The notes: generated by a model not told the origin, from the sequence alone. Shown: positions 24,888-34,629, counted from the first letter of the stretch. The stretch: DNA of 64,000 nucleotides from Pelovirga terrestris (GCF_014773365.1 NZ_JACWUN010000007.1:1-64000), one strand, 5' to 3'. A program made the numbers and translations.

Positions 24888-26259
24888 GGTCGCCCCCCCC
24901 GCCCTGTGATTGTTTGGAGATCTCACGCAAGGCAGTACGCAGCCCCTCCTCCAGGACCGGGTGGTAAAACGGCATAGCCAGCAGCTCGTGAGCGGTCAGG
25001 CCGCGCTGAATGGCCAGCGCAAGCAGGTGAGCCAGATGCTCGGCAGCCGGCGCGCACATCTCCGCACCAAGCAGGCGGGCGTCACCGCGGGCGGCATAGA
25101 TGCGCAGCACGCCCTTATTCTTCTGTGCGGTCAGGGCGCGTCCTTGCCTGGCGAAATCGATACGGCCGATCAGACATTGCTCCAGATCAAGACTGCTGAA
25201 CCGCTGACCAACTGCAGCAATAGCGGGATCGGAGAAGACGATAGCCAGTGGTGTCCGGCGCTCATAGCAGGTCAGCTCAGCACTGACCGCATTAACCCCG
25301 GCGATGAAGCCTTCATCTGCAGCTTCATGCAGCAAACCCAGATCCCCATTCACATCGCCGGCAATAAATATCGGCAGATCAGCGACTTGCATGGTTTTGG
25401 CATCAAACGGCGGCATGCCGCGCTCATCGAGATCGATATCCAGTTCCGCCAAGCCCAGCTCATCAAGGTTCGGCTTGCGCCCGATCGCCACGAGCACTTG
25501 ATCCACCTCCAGGTCGACAGCCCCGGCCTGGACTCGAACACCGTCGCGCGTTGCACTGAGATCAACCTCATGGCCGATATAAAGTTTCATCTCTGACCCT
25601 AGGCTTTCCTGCAGACAGGCAGCCACTTTTGGATCAGAAATGCCGGCCAGCCGATCGCTATTGCTGAAGGCATGAACATCTACACCCAGGCGTGAAAGTG
25701 CCTGGGCCATTTCAACCCCGATAGCCCCCAGACCGATCACGGCCATCCGCGCCGGCAGGTTTTTCAATTCAAAAAATGTGTCGGTAGTCAGGAGGCGATC
25801 ACCCAGCGAACGCCACGACGCAGGAACAACGGGATGGGAGCCGGTGGCGATAATGATGCGCCCGGCCTCAAATTGTTGATCACCAACCGCAACCGTATTG
25901 GGTCCGACAAACCTGGCCCGCCCGGCGATACTGCGCGCGCCGAGGGCTTCGGTGGATTTGAGCACCCCCGACACGAACCGGTCCCGCAAGCTGCGTACCC
26001 GTTGCAGCACGGCCGGCACATCAATGGACAAACCAGCGCTGCCTCGAATACCGAATGCTTCGGCTTTGTGCCGCGCATGGTAGGCGTTAGCCGCCTCAAT
26101 CAGGGCCTTGGAGGGCATACAGCCAACCCGGGCACAGGTGGTACCATAGGGGCCGTCGTTCATCAGGACAAAACTGTCGGTTTTCTTTTTAACCTGACGT
26201 ACCGCCGCCAGCCCGGCGGAACCGGCGCCAATAATAACAACATCAACGTGAGTTTTCAT
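24847..26259 (-). CDS. Lpd-like pyridine nucleotide-disulfide oxidoreductase
   Basis: A 470-residue FAD flavoprotein of the dihydrolipoyl dehydrogenase family. It has FAD-binding IIGAGSAGLAA, the redox-active disulfide CARVGCMPSK, NAD-binding VIGLGAIGVEMA, FAD-site IFIAGDVNGD, and a C-terminal dimerisation domain with the His-Glu pair in FYHPVLEEGL. No 2-oxoacid dehydrogenase genes are nearby, so it may act on lipoamide elsewhere or on another disulfide. The C-terminal tail (about 450-470) is extra and Gly-rich. The 3' end overlaps the convergent Nudix gene by 41 bp. Confidence 0.88.
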   Translation of the reverse strand: MKTHVDVVIIGAGSAGLAAVRQVKKKTDSFVLMNDGPYGTTCARVGCMPSKALIEAANAYHARHKAEAFGIRGSAGLSIDVPAVLQRVRSLRDRFVSGVLKSTEALGARSIAGRARFVGPNTVAVGDQQFEAGRIIIATGSHPVVPASWRSLGDRLLTTDTFFELKNLPARMAVIGLGAIGVEMAQALSRLGVDVHAFSNSDRLAGISDPKVAACLQESLGSEMKLYIGHEVDLSATRDGVRVQAGAVDLEVDQVLVAIGRKPNLDELGLAELDIDLDERGMPPFDAKTMQVADLPIFIAGDVNGDLGLLHEAADEGFIAGVNAVSAELTCYERRTPLAIVFSDPAIAAVGQRFSSLDLEQCLIGRIDFARQGRALTAQKNKGVLRIYAARGDARLLGAEMCAPAAEHLAHLLALAIQRGLTAHELLAMPFYHPVLEEGLRTALREISKQSQGGGGDLSACDSFQIEALD

Positions 26260-26317
26260 TGTATCTCCCTGGAATAAATAATCTCGGCCATTGAATTAGA
26301 TCCGGCACTCGTCCGGG

Positions 26318-27382
26318 TTACGCCGCCTGGCGCCCAACCCGATGGACGAAGTCGAGTTTTTCGATGACGCGCGGTGAAATGACAAAGGGGTACGCATGCT
26401 CGTGTCCCATGCTGCGATTGAGGCTGTTAAGGGCAAAGGTGAGGGGCAACCAGTGCTCAATTAATATATCGATAGTTGCTGCCCGATAGGGATCGAAATC
26501 TTGACGCATCGCTTCCGTGGCGTCATCACCGGCTTTGGGACGAATACCGATACCGAACTGCCAGGCGGTTTCCAGGGTATCGACCATGTGCAGGTAGTGG
26601 GCCCAGGTTTCAGCCCAGTCTTCCCACGGGTGCATGGTGGCGTAACTGCTGATGTAATTCTCCTGCCAGCCAGACGGCGCCCCCTGCTGGTAGTGCTGCT
26701 CAAGGGCGGCACTATAGTCCATGTTATCGTCCCCAAAGAGATTGCGACATTCCCCAAGATGGGGGGTATTGCGAATCAGACGATCCCAGTAATAATGCCC
26801 CGATTCGTGACGAAAATGACCAAGCAGGGTCCGGTAGGGCTCAGCCATTTCCTCACGCATCCGCTCGCGTTCGGCGGGGTCGGCTTCTTTGATATTGATG
26901 GTGATCAGCCCGGCATCATGACCGGTAAGCACCTTTCCCCGCTCACTGAAGGCAGGGCCACGGTCAGCGAGAAAATCAAACGCCAACCCACCTGGTTCAG
27001 CTTCACCAGACATAACCGGTAGCCCCAGCCGTAGCAGCGAATAGACCAATCGGCGTTTTTCTGTCTCAAGGGTGCGCCATAAATCGATATTGCCCGCCAC
27101 ACTTAAATCAGGAATGGTCTTATTGAGCCGACAGGCTCCGCAAAAATCATGCTGGTCTGTTGTCGGCACCATCCAGTTACAGACCGCAAGCTGTTCATAA
27201 TTAAGACACTTACGATATTCCATGTTCTCTGCTTGGGGGCGCCATCTTCCATTGTCACCGGCATCCAGAGAAACCAGACGCAGCTGGTCGGGCAGAAAAC
27301 CGAGGGGTGCTTCGCAGCGTTCACATACAACATTTTCAAAATATAACCGGTGGCCACAATGACCGCAGGTGAATAACCGCAT
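26318..27382 (-). CDS. Putative zinc-binding metallopeptidase (Peptidase_Mx type)
   Basis: A 354-residue cytoplasmic protein. The N-terminus has zinc-ribbon Cys pairs (CGHC, CERC) and later CGAC with a fourth Cys upstream, typical of this family. The catalytic region contains HFRHESGHYYW, an HExxH-like motif in which HESGH supplies the metal histidines, and further acidic residues in DWAETWAHYLH. The family is known as a conserved hypothetical metallopeptidase; its substrate is not known. It is monocistronic, 59 bp downstream of the Lpd-like start. GAGTTCATG suggests a moderate ribosome site. Confidence 0.85.
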   Translation of the reverse strand: MRLFTCGHCGHRLYFENVVCERCEAPLGFLPDQLRLVSLDAGDNGRWRPQAENMEYRKCLNYEQLAVCNWMVPTTDQHDFCGACRLNKTIPDLSVAGNIDLWRTLETEKRRLVYSLLRLGLPVMSGEAEPGGLAFDFLADRGPAFSERGKVLTGHDAGLITINIKEADPAERERMREEMAEPYRTLLGHFRHESGHYYWDRLIRNTPHLGECRNLFGDDNMDYSAALEQHYQQGAPSGWQENYISSYATMHPWEDWAETWAHYLHMVDTLETAWQFGIGIRPKAGDDATEAMRQDFDPYRAATIDILIEHWLPLTFALNSLNRSMGHEHAYPFVISPRVIEKLDFVHRVGRQAA

Positions 27383-27500
27383 AACATGAACTCCTCAGCA
27401 AAAATTGGCGATCATTCGGAAACGAGGAACTTTTCGTTGTGACAAGGAAATCAAGGGCTCTTGCGTTCCTTAGCTTCAGGTTAACATTTTAGCGCCTCCC

Positions 27501-27926
27501 ATGCAGAGTGAACGGGCGAAAAAATATCAACAGATATCCTACCCCCAGAAGTATATGCTCTTATTATTGCTGTTGCAGAAATTTTTACATCATGCCGAGC
27601 ACAAGCTGGAGGATGAACATCTGAGCTTTTTGTTATGTGCTACCGATAATCATTATTACAACGCCCTGGCCGGTAAGACCCGGGGGCATGAATTTGGCCA
27701 CCATCGCACCTTTCAACTGGCCCCTCATCATGAAGCCGTACAGGAACAAAAACGGCTGACGTTACAACAGTGTGGTTATTTCGGTCTTGAAGCAGCAACA
27801 GATTTTTACAGGTTGCAGCAGCGTCTGGTTGACGGCGGGGCCATACAGACAACCCACCTGAGCAAGGATTTTGATCTCGAGCGACTTAGAAGCCGACCGG
27901 GTGAGCTTGGCACGGATTGGATGTGA
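27501..27926 (+). CDS. Hypothetical protein, His-rich N-terminal half
   Basis: A 141-residue open frame on the plus strand between two minus-strand genes. It has no signal peptide and no recognised family. A Leu-rich stretch (MLLLLLLQKFLHH, about 19-31) is followed by many His and Glu residues, including EFGHHRTFQLAPHH. No good ribosome site precedes the first ATG (CCTCCC is on the wrong strand for this), and a second ATG at codon 19 is possible. The absence of overlap with neighbours supports it as a gene, but expression is doubtful. Confidence 0.4.
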   Translation: MQSERAKKYQQISYPQKYMLLLLLLQKFLHHAEHKLEDEHLSFLLCATDNHYYNALAGKTRGHEFGHHRTFQLAPHHEAVQEQKRLTLQQCGYFGLEAATDFYRLQQRLVDGGAIQTTHLSKDFDLERLRSRPGELGTDWM

Positions 27927-28051
27927 ATCGGCGGCGTATCACCTCAGGGGAAACTGTTGCTTTACTCTAGAGAACAGCCGTTTAACGCCACAACAGACTG
28001 GATCTTGCTGTATTTTACCCCGGCATAAGGGCGCAGGAGCAGCAGCTGCCT

Positions 28052-29128
28052 TCAGGCAGGATCATTGGCCACTGAAACGGTATCCAGCACATCCGGATAA
28101 TCCACCTGTTCCCCATCTGAGGTGGTAATCAGTGTTTTTCCGTCCCGATAGCTTAATCCATCGGGCAACAAGGGTGCTTTCCCCTTGCCACCGGGCAGGT
28201 CGACAACAAAATGGGGGCAGGCCAGGCCCGACACCGGGCCTCGCACACTGCGGATGAGATCAAGACCAGTCTGCAGCGGGGTTCGAAAATGGGCGGTGCC
28301 CTGGACCAGATCCATCTGATGCAGATAGTAAGGACGTACGCGGATCTTGAGCAATCCACGCAACAGCTCAGTCATGGTTGTAACATCGTCATTAACCTCG
28401 CGCAGCAATACGGTCTGATTGCCGAGAACAATACCCTGGTCAACGAGCAGGGCACAGGCGCCGGCAGACGCCGGTGTCAGTTCGCGCGGGTGATTGAAAT
28501 GGGTGTTGAGATAAAGCGGGGCGTATTTTTTGAGCATGGCGCACAGCGCCGGGGTAATCCGCTCCGGCAGGGTCACCGGTACCCGGCTGCCGATGCGGAT
28601 GATTTCAACATGGGGAATGGCGTGAATCCGGGCGAGCAGATCCTCAAGGACAGCATCGGGCAGAATCAGCGGATCGCCGCCGGAGAGGATGACATCGCGG
28701 ATGCGTGAATCACCGGCAATATAGTTGATTCCCTCACGCTGTTCACGAAAACTGACGGCGTGCTCGCTGCTACCGACCTTGCGCTTGCGGGTACAAAAAC
28801 GACAGTATCCGGCGCAATTGTTGGACGCCAGCAGAATCACCCGGTCAGGGTAACGGTGGATGATGGCCGGTACGGGAGCATAGTGCGCTTCCGCCAGCGG
28901 GTCGGCGTAACCACCGTCTTCCAGCTCCAGCACATCCGGGACACATTGGCGCCAGATGGGGTCCCCGACCTCACCAATCAGATCAACATACGCCGGGGTA
29001 ATTTTCAGCGGATAGCGTGCTGTCACTTCACGCAGCGGTTCCGGATCAATGCCGAAGCGCTGCGCCAGTTCCTCCACCGTCGTGACACTTTCTTTCAGGC
29101 GTTGCTGCCACAACTCCACCGCCATCAA
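28052..29128 (-). CDS. KamA-family radical SAM lysine 2,3-aminomutase-like protein
   Basis: A 358-residue radical SAM enzyme with PLP. The cluster motif CAGYCRFCTRKR (about 105-116) is the form of lysine 2,3-aminomutases and EF-P beta-lysylation enzymes (EpmB). ILSGGDPL and IGSRVPVTLPERI follow, and PHFVVDLPGGKGK near the end contains the PLP-lysine PGGxGK segment. The length is shorter than clostridial KamA (about 416) and near EpmB (about 340). No acetyltransferase (ablB) is adjacent, so beta-lysine osmolyte synthesis is not supported by context. The slyX-like gene is 12 bp upstream. Confidence 0.88.
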   Translation of the reverse strand: MMAVELWQQRLKESVTTVEELAQRFGIDPEPLREVTARYPLKITPAYVDLIGEVGDPIWRQCVPDVLELEDGGYADPLAEAHYAPVPAIIHRYPDRVILLASNNCAGYCRFCTRKRKVGSSEHAVSFREQREGINYIAGDSRIRDVILSGGDPLILPDAVLEDLLARIHAIPHVEIIRIGSRVPVTLPERITPALCAMLKKYAPLYLNTHFNHPRELTPASAGACALLVDQGIVLGNQTVLLREVNDDVTTMTELLRGLLKIRVRPYYLHQMDLVQGTAHFRTPLQTGLDLIRSVRGPVSGLACPHFVVDLPGGKGKAPLLPDGLSYRDGKTLITTSDGEQVDYPDVLDTVSVANDPA

Positions 29129-29140
29129 TCCGCTCCGCCG

Positions 29141-29335
29141 TCATTCATCGGGCGACTCCTCCAGCGACCCGCCGAGATTTTTCACCATATCCTGCAGTTG
29201 GCGATTCTGACGGGTCAACTGATCGATGCGCAGATTGCAGTCGGTGACAACCGCATTGAGTTCTTCCAGCAGCCGATCCTGATAGCTGGCACGGATCTCC
29301 AGTTCATCCAGACGTTCATTGACATTGTGCGGCAT
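29141..29335 (-). CDS. slyX: SlyX-like small coiled-coil protein
   Basis: A 64-residue protein, MPHNVNERLDELEIRASYQD onwards, with heptads through residue 55 and the SlyX pattern LEIRASYQDRLLEELN followed by QNRQLQDMV. SlyX proteins are small, of unknown function. The start at 29335 has AAAAGATG-type spacing (AGGAGCAAAAGATG) with AGGAG about 6 nt upstream; the frame is open further to 29392 but without homology. It lies 12 bp upstream of the aminomutase-like gene and probably shares its promoter. Confidence 0.8.
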   Translation of the reverse strand: MPHNVNERLDELEIRASYQDRLLEELNAVVTDCNLRIDQLTRQNRQLQDMVKNLGGSLEESPDE

Positions 29336-29424
29336 CTTTTGCTCCTTGACTACGAAAGCTATTGTTATAGCCTTCCGAACAAAATATGCCAACAGCCTGC
29401 TTCACTTTTATCCGCATAACAAGA

Positions 29425-29463
29425 GCCGGTACCATTTCAATTGTTGGAAAAAATGGTACCGGC
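29425..29463. repeat. Inverted repeat between slyX and the His/Met-rich gene
   Basis: Two perfect 13-bp arms (GCCGGTACCATTT and AAATGGTACCGGC) are separated by 13 bp. It lies 46 bp after the stop of the minus-strand gene at 29509 and upstream of slyX. The minus-strand RNA would form a hairpin with no U-tract. It could be a protein-binding palindrome or a factor-dependent transcript end. Confidence 0.6.
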
Positions 29464-29508
29464 GGTGTTTACTGCTGTTTGCTGCTGGAATCTTTTTCAG
29501 CGTTTTTG

Positions 29509-30057
29509 CTACTTCACTTCATACTGAAATTCAAACTGTCGCGCTTTATTATCCTGCAGCTGGGTTCCCACCTGCAGGGTATAGGTGCCTTTTTCACGCA
29601 ACTCAACATCACCACCAAAAGCTCCATCCATCCCTGACAGCGAGATGGCCGGCAAGGTTTGTCCACCTGGCGCAACAATGCGCACAGCGACCCGACCGGA
29701 GTCGAGCGCCTTCATCGTAGCAGCGTCTTCAAAAGCAACCATCAGGTGATGGGTCTGCTTCATTCCGGCGGCAGCCATGGCCTCACGGGTATCACTGATG
29801 TGCGCCATGGCCTTGACCCCATCCCGAGCCTGGGTGCCGAGCATGATCATGTCATCAGTCATCTCCATCCCCATATGGCCACCACTGTGTCCAGCTTCAG
29901 ATGTTTTTTTCATCTGATGGGCGTCATGCCCCGATGCCGCCGGGGCGCTGCTGCCGTGGCCACTGTGGCCGCTGTGGCGCATGGCTAGAGAGATTCCAGC
30001 GGTGAGGAACAGCAGCAGCAAAGCCAGGGCAATCGTCATTTTTGTCATTTTTTTCAT
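29509..30057 (-). CDS. Periplasmic His/Met-rich metal-binding protein (last gene of the cus operon)
   Basis: A 182-residue exported protein with a signal peptide (about 1-25). The next segment (about 26-70) is rich in His and Met (HSGHSGHGSS, HDAHQMKK, GHSGGHMGMEM), a soft-metal-binding composition. The remainder is a beta-rich domain ending FEFQYEVK. Its start overlaps the cusA stop by 4 bp (ATGA). This suggests a periplasmic Cu(I) or Ag(I) chaperone that feeds the efflux pump, like CusF, though it is not a clear CusF sequence homologue. AAGGAG lies about 8 nt upstream. Confidence 0.75.
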   Translation of the reverse strand: MKKMTKMTIALALLLLFLTAGISLAMRHSGHSGHGSSAPAASGHDAHQMKKTSEAGHSGGHMGMEMTDDMIMLGTQARDGVKAMAHISDTREAMAAAGMKQTHHLMVAFEDAATMKALDSGRVAVRIVAPGGQTLPAISLSGMDGAFGGDVELREKGTYTLQVGTQLQDNKARQFEFQYEVK

Positions 30058-33000
30058 GTTGTTTCTCCTTGGTTGAGAGGTTCTGGTGAATTTACCTTCA
30101 CAGGTGTTGTTAATTCCTCATCCGGAACCGTCGGCACCGGACTGGGGTCCAGGGAACGGGAGCGCCAGAGGTAAAAGAATACCGGGTAGAGCAATAGTTC
30201 GAGGAGCAGGGATGTCACCGTGCCACCAATCATCGGCGCGGCGATACGCTTCATCACATCGGAACCGATACCGCTACTCCACATAATCGGCATCAGGCCG
30301 GCGATAATAGTCACCACCGTCATCACCTTGGGACGGATTCGCCGCACCGCCCCGTAGTGAATCGCCTGGATCAAATCACCGCGGGTACGCATCCGCCCCT
30401 CCTCGCTCCAGCGTTTATGCGCCAGATCAAGATAGAGCAGCATCACCACGCCGGTTTCCGCATCCAGCCCCGCCAGGGCGATGAGGCCGACCCAGACGCC
30501 GATGGACAGGTTGTAATCAAGCAGGTAGAGCAGCCAGAAGGCACCGATCAGGGAAAAGGGCACGGCGGAAAAGACGATGGCGGTGCGCACCAGGGATTTG
30601 GTGCTGATATAAATCAGGACGAAAATCACCAGAATCGTCATGGGGATGATCACCAGCAGTCGCTCGCGCGTCGATTCGATATACTCATACTGACCGCTCC
30701 AGACCACGTTGTAGCCCGGCGGCAAGGAAACATGTTCGATGACGGCATTGCGGGCAGCCGCGACATAGTTGCCGATATCACTGGTAGCAAGATCAACATA
30801 AACCCAGACCGTCCGGCGGGCGTTCTCGCTCTTGATGCTGTCGGGAGCCTGACGCACTACCAGATTGGCGACCTGCGTCAGAGGGATATGGCGCCCCCCC
30901 GGAGCGGGCACCAGGACTCGCTTCAGACTATCGGCATCATCCCGGAAATCACGATCGTAACGCACATTAATGGAATAGCGCTCCAGCCCTTCCACCGTTT
31001 CGGCAATCTTCATACCGCCGATGGCGGTCTGCACCACCTCGGTAATATCGCCGATATTGATGCCGTAACGGGCAGCGGCCGCGCGGTCAATATCAACGTC
31101 GAGGAAGAACCCACCGACGGCCCGTTCAGCAATGGCTGATCTGGTTCCGGGCAGATCACGCACCACCGCTTCGATTTCTTCTGCCAGGCGGCTTAAAATA
31201 TTCAGGTCATCCCCCATGACCTTGATACCAACCGGGGTCTTGATGCCGGTGGACAGCATATCGATGCGGGTTTTGATCGGCATGGTCCAGGAGTTGGTCA
31301 AGCCGGGAAAGCGCACTGCCCGATTAAGCTCGTCGGTCAGCTGCTCGATAGTCATCTGTTTCGCTTCGGGGAACACCCGGCGCAATGGTTTTTTGATGAA
31401 AGCTAAAGCATCAGGCCAGTGGCTGTAAAACCTGTCGGTCGGCAGATAGCGCCACTCATCCCGGGGTTTGAGCATGATGGTGGTTTCAACCATCATCATC
31501 GGTGCCGGATCGGTGGCAGTCTCAGCCCGGCCGATCTTGCCGAAAACCCGCTCCACCTCAGGGAAAGAGGCGATAATTTTATCCGTCTGCTGCAACAGTT
31601 CCTTGGCCTTGGTCACCGAGATGCCGGGCAGGGTGGTAGGCATGTAGAGCAGATCCCCCTCATACAACGGCGGCATGAATTCAGTACCAAGGCGGCTTAG
31701 AGGATAGGCCGTCGACAACAGCAGCAGCAACGTGACAAAGAGGACGGTCTTGCGGCGCTTAAGGACGACATCCACCAGGGGATGATAGATGCGGATCAGT
31801 CCACGATTGACGGGGTTGGCTGTCTCCCCACGAATCCGGCCACGAATGAAAAAACTCATCAGTACCGGCACCAGGGTAATCGACAGCAGGGCGGCGGCGG
31901 CCATGGCGTAGGTCTTGGTATAGGCCAGAGGCTTGAACATGCGTCCGGCCTGTTCTTGAAGAGTGAACACCGGCGCAAAAGAAACAGTAATTACCAGCAG
32001 GGCAAAAAAGATGGTCGGGCCGACCTCTTTGGCCGCTTCCACAATGATCGATTTTCGATTGGCATTGGCCGGGGCAAATTCCAGTTTTTTATGGGCATTT
32101 TCCACCATGATGATGGCCGAATCAACCATGGTTCCAAGGGCAATGGCGATACCGCCGAGACTCATGATGTTGAAACTGATCCCCTGCAGATACATGATGA
32201 TGAACGACATCAGGATCGCTATCGGCAGCGCCAGGATAACGACAAAGGCGCTGGGCAGATGGAACAGGAAAAGAATAATCACCAGAGCCACAACAATGCT
32301 CTCTTCGATCAGCTTGTGCTGCAGGTTCTTGACCGCTCCGGTGATCAGTTCACTGCGATCGTAGGTCGGAACAATCTCCACCCCTTCGGGCAAGCCTTTT
32401 TTCAGTTCCTCCAGTTTCTGTTTGACCCGCTCGATGGTTTTCAGGGCATTCTCCCCCGAGCGCATGACAATAATACCGCCGGCAACCTCCCCTTCACCGT
32501 CAAGCTCAGCGATGCCGCGGCGCATCTCGGAACCGATGCGCACCTGAGCCACATCCCCCACCCTGATCGGCGCACCTCCCGGAGTCGCCATCACCACCAC
32601 GTTGGCTAGATCTTCCACCGAGCGGATATAGCCACCGGTAGTGCGCACCATGAATTCCGTTTCCCCCATCTCAATGGCGCCGCCGCCGACATCCAGATTG
32701 GCGTTGCGGATGGCCATCATCAGTTCGGTCACGGGAATATTGTAGGCAAGCAGCCGGTTGGGATCGACGGCCACCTGATATTGCTTGACGAAACCACCGA
32801 GGCCGGCAACCTCTGAGACCCCTTCCACCGAAGACAGTTCATAGCGCAAAAACCAGTCCTGCAGACTGCGCAGCTCTTGGAGATCGTGACGATCGGAGGT
32901 CAGGGCATACTGATAAACCCAACCAACGCCGCTGGCATCGGGACCAAGGGTCGGATTAATCCCCTGGGGCAGGCGCCCCGAAACCGAGTTGAGATATTCC

Positions 33001-33332
33001 AGCACGCGCGAACGCGCCCAGTAGAGATCGGTACCGTCCTCAAAGATGACGTAGACAAAGGAATAGCCAAAGAAGGAATAACCGCGCACCGTCTTGGCTC
33101 CCGGGACCGCCAGCATCTGGGTGGTCAGGGGGTAGGTGACCTGGTCCTCCACCACCTGGGGGGCCTGCCCGGGGTACTCGGTAAAGACAATCACCTGGAC
33201 ATCGGACAGATCAGGGATGGCATCAATGGGGGTGTTGCGCAAGGCAAACAGCCCACCCGCCACCAGAAAAGCGGTGGTCAGGATCACCAGGAAACGATTG
33301 CGGAACGACCACTCAATGATATGGGATAACAT
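30054..33332 (-). CDS. cusA: CusA-type heavy-metal RND efflux pump (Cu/Ag)
   Basis: A 1092-residue inner-membrane RND transporter. It has the duplicated 12-segment architecture and N-terminal TPIDAIPDLSDVQVIV. The fourth membrane segment reads GGIAIALGTMVDSAIIMVEN, the variant found in monovalent-metal CusA pumps. A periplasmic Met set is present, in EFMPPLYEGDLLYMPTT, TATDPAPMMMVET and TPVGIKVMG, consistent with methionine relay sites for Cu(I)/Ag(I). It exports metal across the envelope with CusB and CusC. AAGG lies upstream of the ATG, 27 bp after the cusB end, and the His/Met-rich gene follows. Confidence 0.93.
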   Translation of the reverse strand: MLSHIIEWSFRNRFLVILTTAFLVAGGLFALRNTPIDAIPDLSDVQVIVFTEYPGQAPQVVEDQVTYPLTTQMLAVPGAKTVRGYSFFGYSFVYVIFEDGTDLYWARSRVLEYLNSVSGRLPQGINPTLGPDASGVGWVYQYALTSDRHDLQELRSLQDWFLRYELSSVEGVSEVAGLGGFVKQYQVAVDPNRLLAYNIPVTELMMAIRNANLDVGGGAIEMGETEFMVRTTGGYIRSVEDLANVVVMATPGGAPIRVGDVAQVRIGSEMRRGIAELDGEGEVAGGIIVMRSGENALKTIERVKQKLEELKKGLPEGVEIVPTYDRSELITGAVKNLQHKLIEESIVVALVIILFLFHLPSAFVVILALPIAILMSFIIMYLQGISFNIMSLGGIAIALGTMVDSAIIMVENAHKKLEFAPANANRKSIIVEAAKEVGPTIFFALLVITVSFAPVFTLQEQAGRMFKPLAYTKTYAMAAAALLSITLVPVLMSFFIRGRIRGETANPVNRGLIRIYHPLVDVVLKRRKTVLFVTLLLLLSTAYPLSRLGTEFMPPLYEGDLLYMPTTLPGISVTKAKELLQQTDKIIASFPEVERVFGKIGRAETATDPAPMMMVETTIMLKPRDEWRYLPTDRFYSHWPDALAFIKKPLRRVFPEAKQMTIEQLTDELNRAVRFPGLTNSWTMPIKTRIDMLSTGIKTPVGIKVMGDDLNILSRLAEEIEAVVRDLPGTRSAIAERAVGGFFLDVDIDRAAAARYGINIGDITEVVQTAIGGMKIAETVEGLERYSINVRYDRDFRDDADSLKRVLVPAPGGRHIPLTQVANLVVRQAPDSIKSENARRTVWVYVDLATSDIGNYVAAARNAVIEHVSLPPGYNVVWSGQYEYIESTRERLLVIIPMTILVIFVLIYISTKSLVRTAIVFSAVPFSLIGAFWLLYLLDYNLSIGVWVGLIALAGLDAETGVVMLLYLDLAHKRWSEEGRMRTRGDLIQAIHYGAVRRIRPKVMTVVTIIAGLMPIMWSSGIGSDVMKRIAAPMIGGTVTSLLLELLLYPVFFYLWRSRSLDPSPVPTVPDEELTTPVKVNSPEPLNQGETT

Positions 33333-33359
33333 CGTAATAACCTTTCAGTACCTTAAGGG

Positions 33360-34601
33360 TCAATGACCACTGTGATCGTTGAACAAATCGTCAACGGAAA
33401 CATCCTGGCCGGTGACCGCGCGCATCTTGTCAATGGCCTCACGCAAACGGCTTTCCGAATCAAACATGAACTGGGCGCTGACCACCACCTGCTCTCCCTC
33501 ATTGAGGCCGTGGACCTCAACCAACCCGTTACTACCGCGCAAACCCACGTGGACTGGACGGGGATCAAACTTGCCCTCGCCGAGGGCGACAAACACCCGC
33601 TGCTGCTGACCGGAATCAAGCACCGCTTCACTGGGCACCAGCAGGGCATCAGTGACGCTGCGTCCCTCAAGGCGCACCGTAACAAACATGTCGGGGCGCA
33701 GCTGGCGATCCGTGTTGGGCAGTTCAATACGTGCCTTGACCGTACGGGTCATGCCATCGGCGTAGGGATAAATCAGATCGACCTTGCCGGGGATGGTCTT
33801 GCCCAATTGGGGAATCTCCACCTCGGCCGCCATCCCTCCAGCAATCCAGGGCAATTCGTACTCGTAAATATCGGCATAGACCCAGATACGCGAGAGATCG
33901 ACAAGCTGGTACAGTTCCATCCCGGCAGCGATAAACATCCCCTGATTGACCATTTTTTCCGTCACGACTCCACTAAACGGTGCATACAGAGGCAGGGTGC
34001 GCTGCACCTTTTTGGACTGGCGCAACCCCTCGATATCTTTCGCAGAGATATCCCAATAGCGCAGCCGGGTTTCTGCCGCAGCCAGTAATTTTTCAGCGCT
34101 GTCCGCGACGCCGGCAATGGAGCTCTGTTGCAGGCGCTCATAATTTCGCAGCGCCATGAGGTACTCTTCCTGGGCGCTGACCAGATCTGGACTATAGATG
34201 GTCAGCAGCAACTGCCCTTTTTTGACCTCCTGGCCGGCCTGATTGACATGCAACCCCTCGACCCAGCCGGAAATCTTGCTGTTGACGGATGTCCGAGCAG
34301 TCTCTTCATAACCGACGATACCAACGGTGCGGATGTTGCGACTCAGATTGCCGCGCGTGACTTGAGCCAGACGCACCCCCATGTTCTGCACCACCACTGG
34401 GTCGATTTCGATGGTGCTGCCGGTACCGCCGCTCTCGAACTGATCATAGGGCACCAGATCCATGCCGCAGATGGGGCACTGCCCCGGCTCATCGGAGGTG
34501 ATAAAGGGGTGCATCGGGCTGATGTATTTGGGCGTTTCGGCAGCCACATAAGCAGCGCCCAGCAATAAAATCGTCAGTAGTAACAAAAGTATTTTTTTCA
34601 T
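33360..34601 (-). CDS. cusB: CusB-type periplasmic adaptor with N-terminal heavy-metal-binding domain
   Basis: A membrane-fusion protein of about 413 residues. A signal peptide (about 1-20) is followed by the heavy-metal-binding motif YISPMHPFITSDEPGQCPIC and GMDLVPY, then lipoyl and hairpin domains (NLSRNIRTVGIVGYEE, VSAQEEYLMALRNYERL) and a beta-barrel end. It joins CusA to the outer-membrane channel and receives metal. Its N-terminal Met/Cys motif is the typical one of CusB. The start is not certain: in-frame TTG and ATG codons lie up to 15 bp upstream without a good ribosome site. Repeat copy D lies between it and cusC. Confidence 0.9.
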   Translation of the reverse strand: MKKILLLLLTILLLGAAYVAAETPKYISPMHPFITSDEPGQCPICGMDLVPYDQFESGGTGSTIEIDPVVVQNMGVRLAQVTRGNLSRNIRTVGIVGYEETARTSVNSKISGWVEGLHVNQAGQEVKKGQLLLTIYSPDLVSAQEEYLMALRNYERLQQSSIAGVADSAEKLLAAAETRLRYWDISAKDIEGLRQSKKVQRTLPLYAPFSGVVTEKMVNQGMFIAAGMELYQLVDLSRIWVYADIYEYELPWIAGGMAAEVEIPQLGKTIPGKVDLIYPYADGMTRTVKARIELPNTDRQLRPDMFVTVRLEGRSVTDALLVPSEAVLDSGQQQRVFVALGEGKFDPRPVHVGLRGSNGLVEVHGLNEGEQVVVSAQFMFDSESRLREAIDKMRAVTGQDVSVDDLFNDHSGH

Positions 34602-34629
34602 CGGCCAATCCATCAATGTTAAGTTTCAG

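Noticed and set aside
30357-32609. Long plus-strand frames opposite cusA
   Set aside because: Antisense shadows; cusA has clear RND motifs over its full length.
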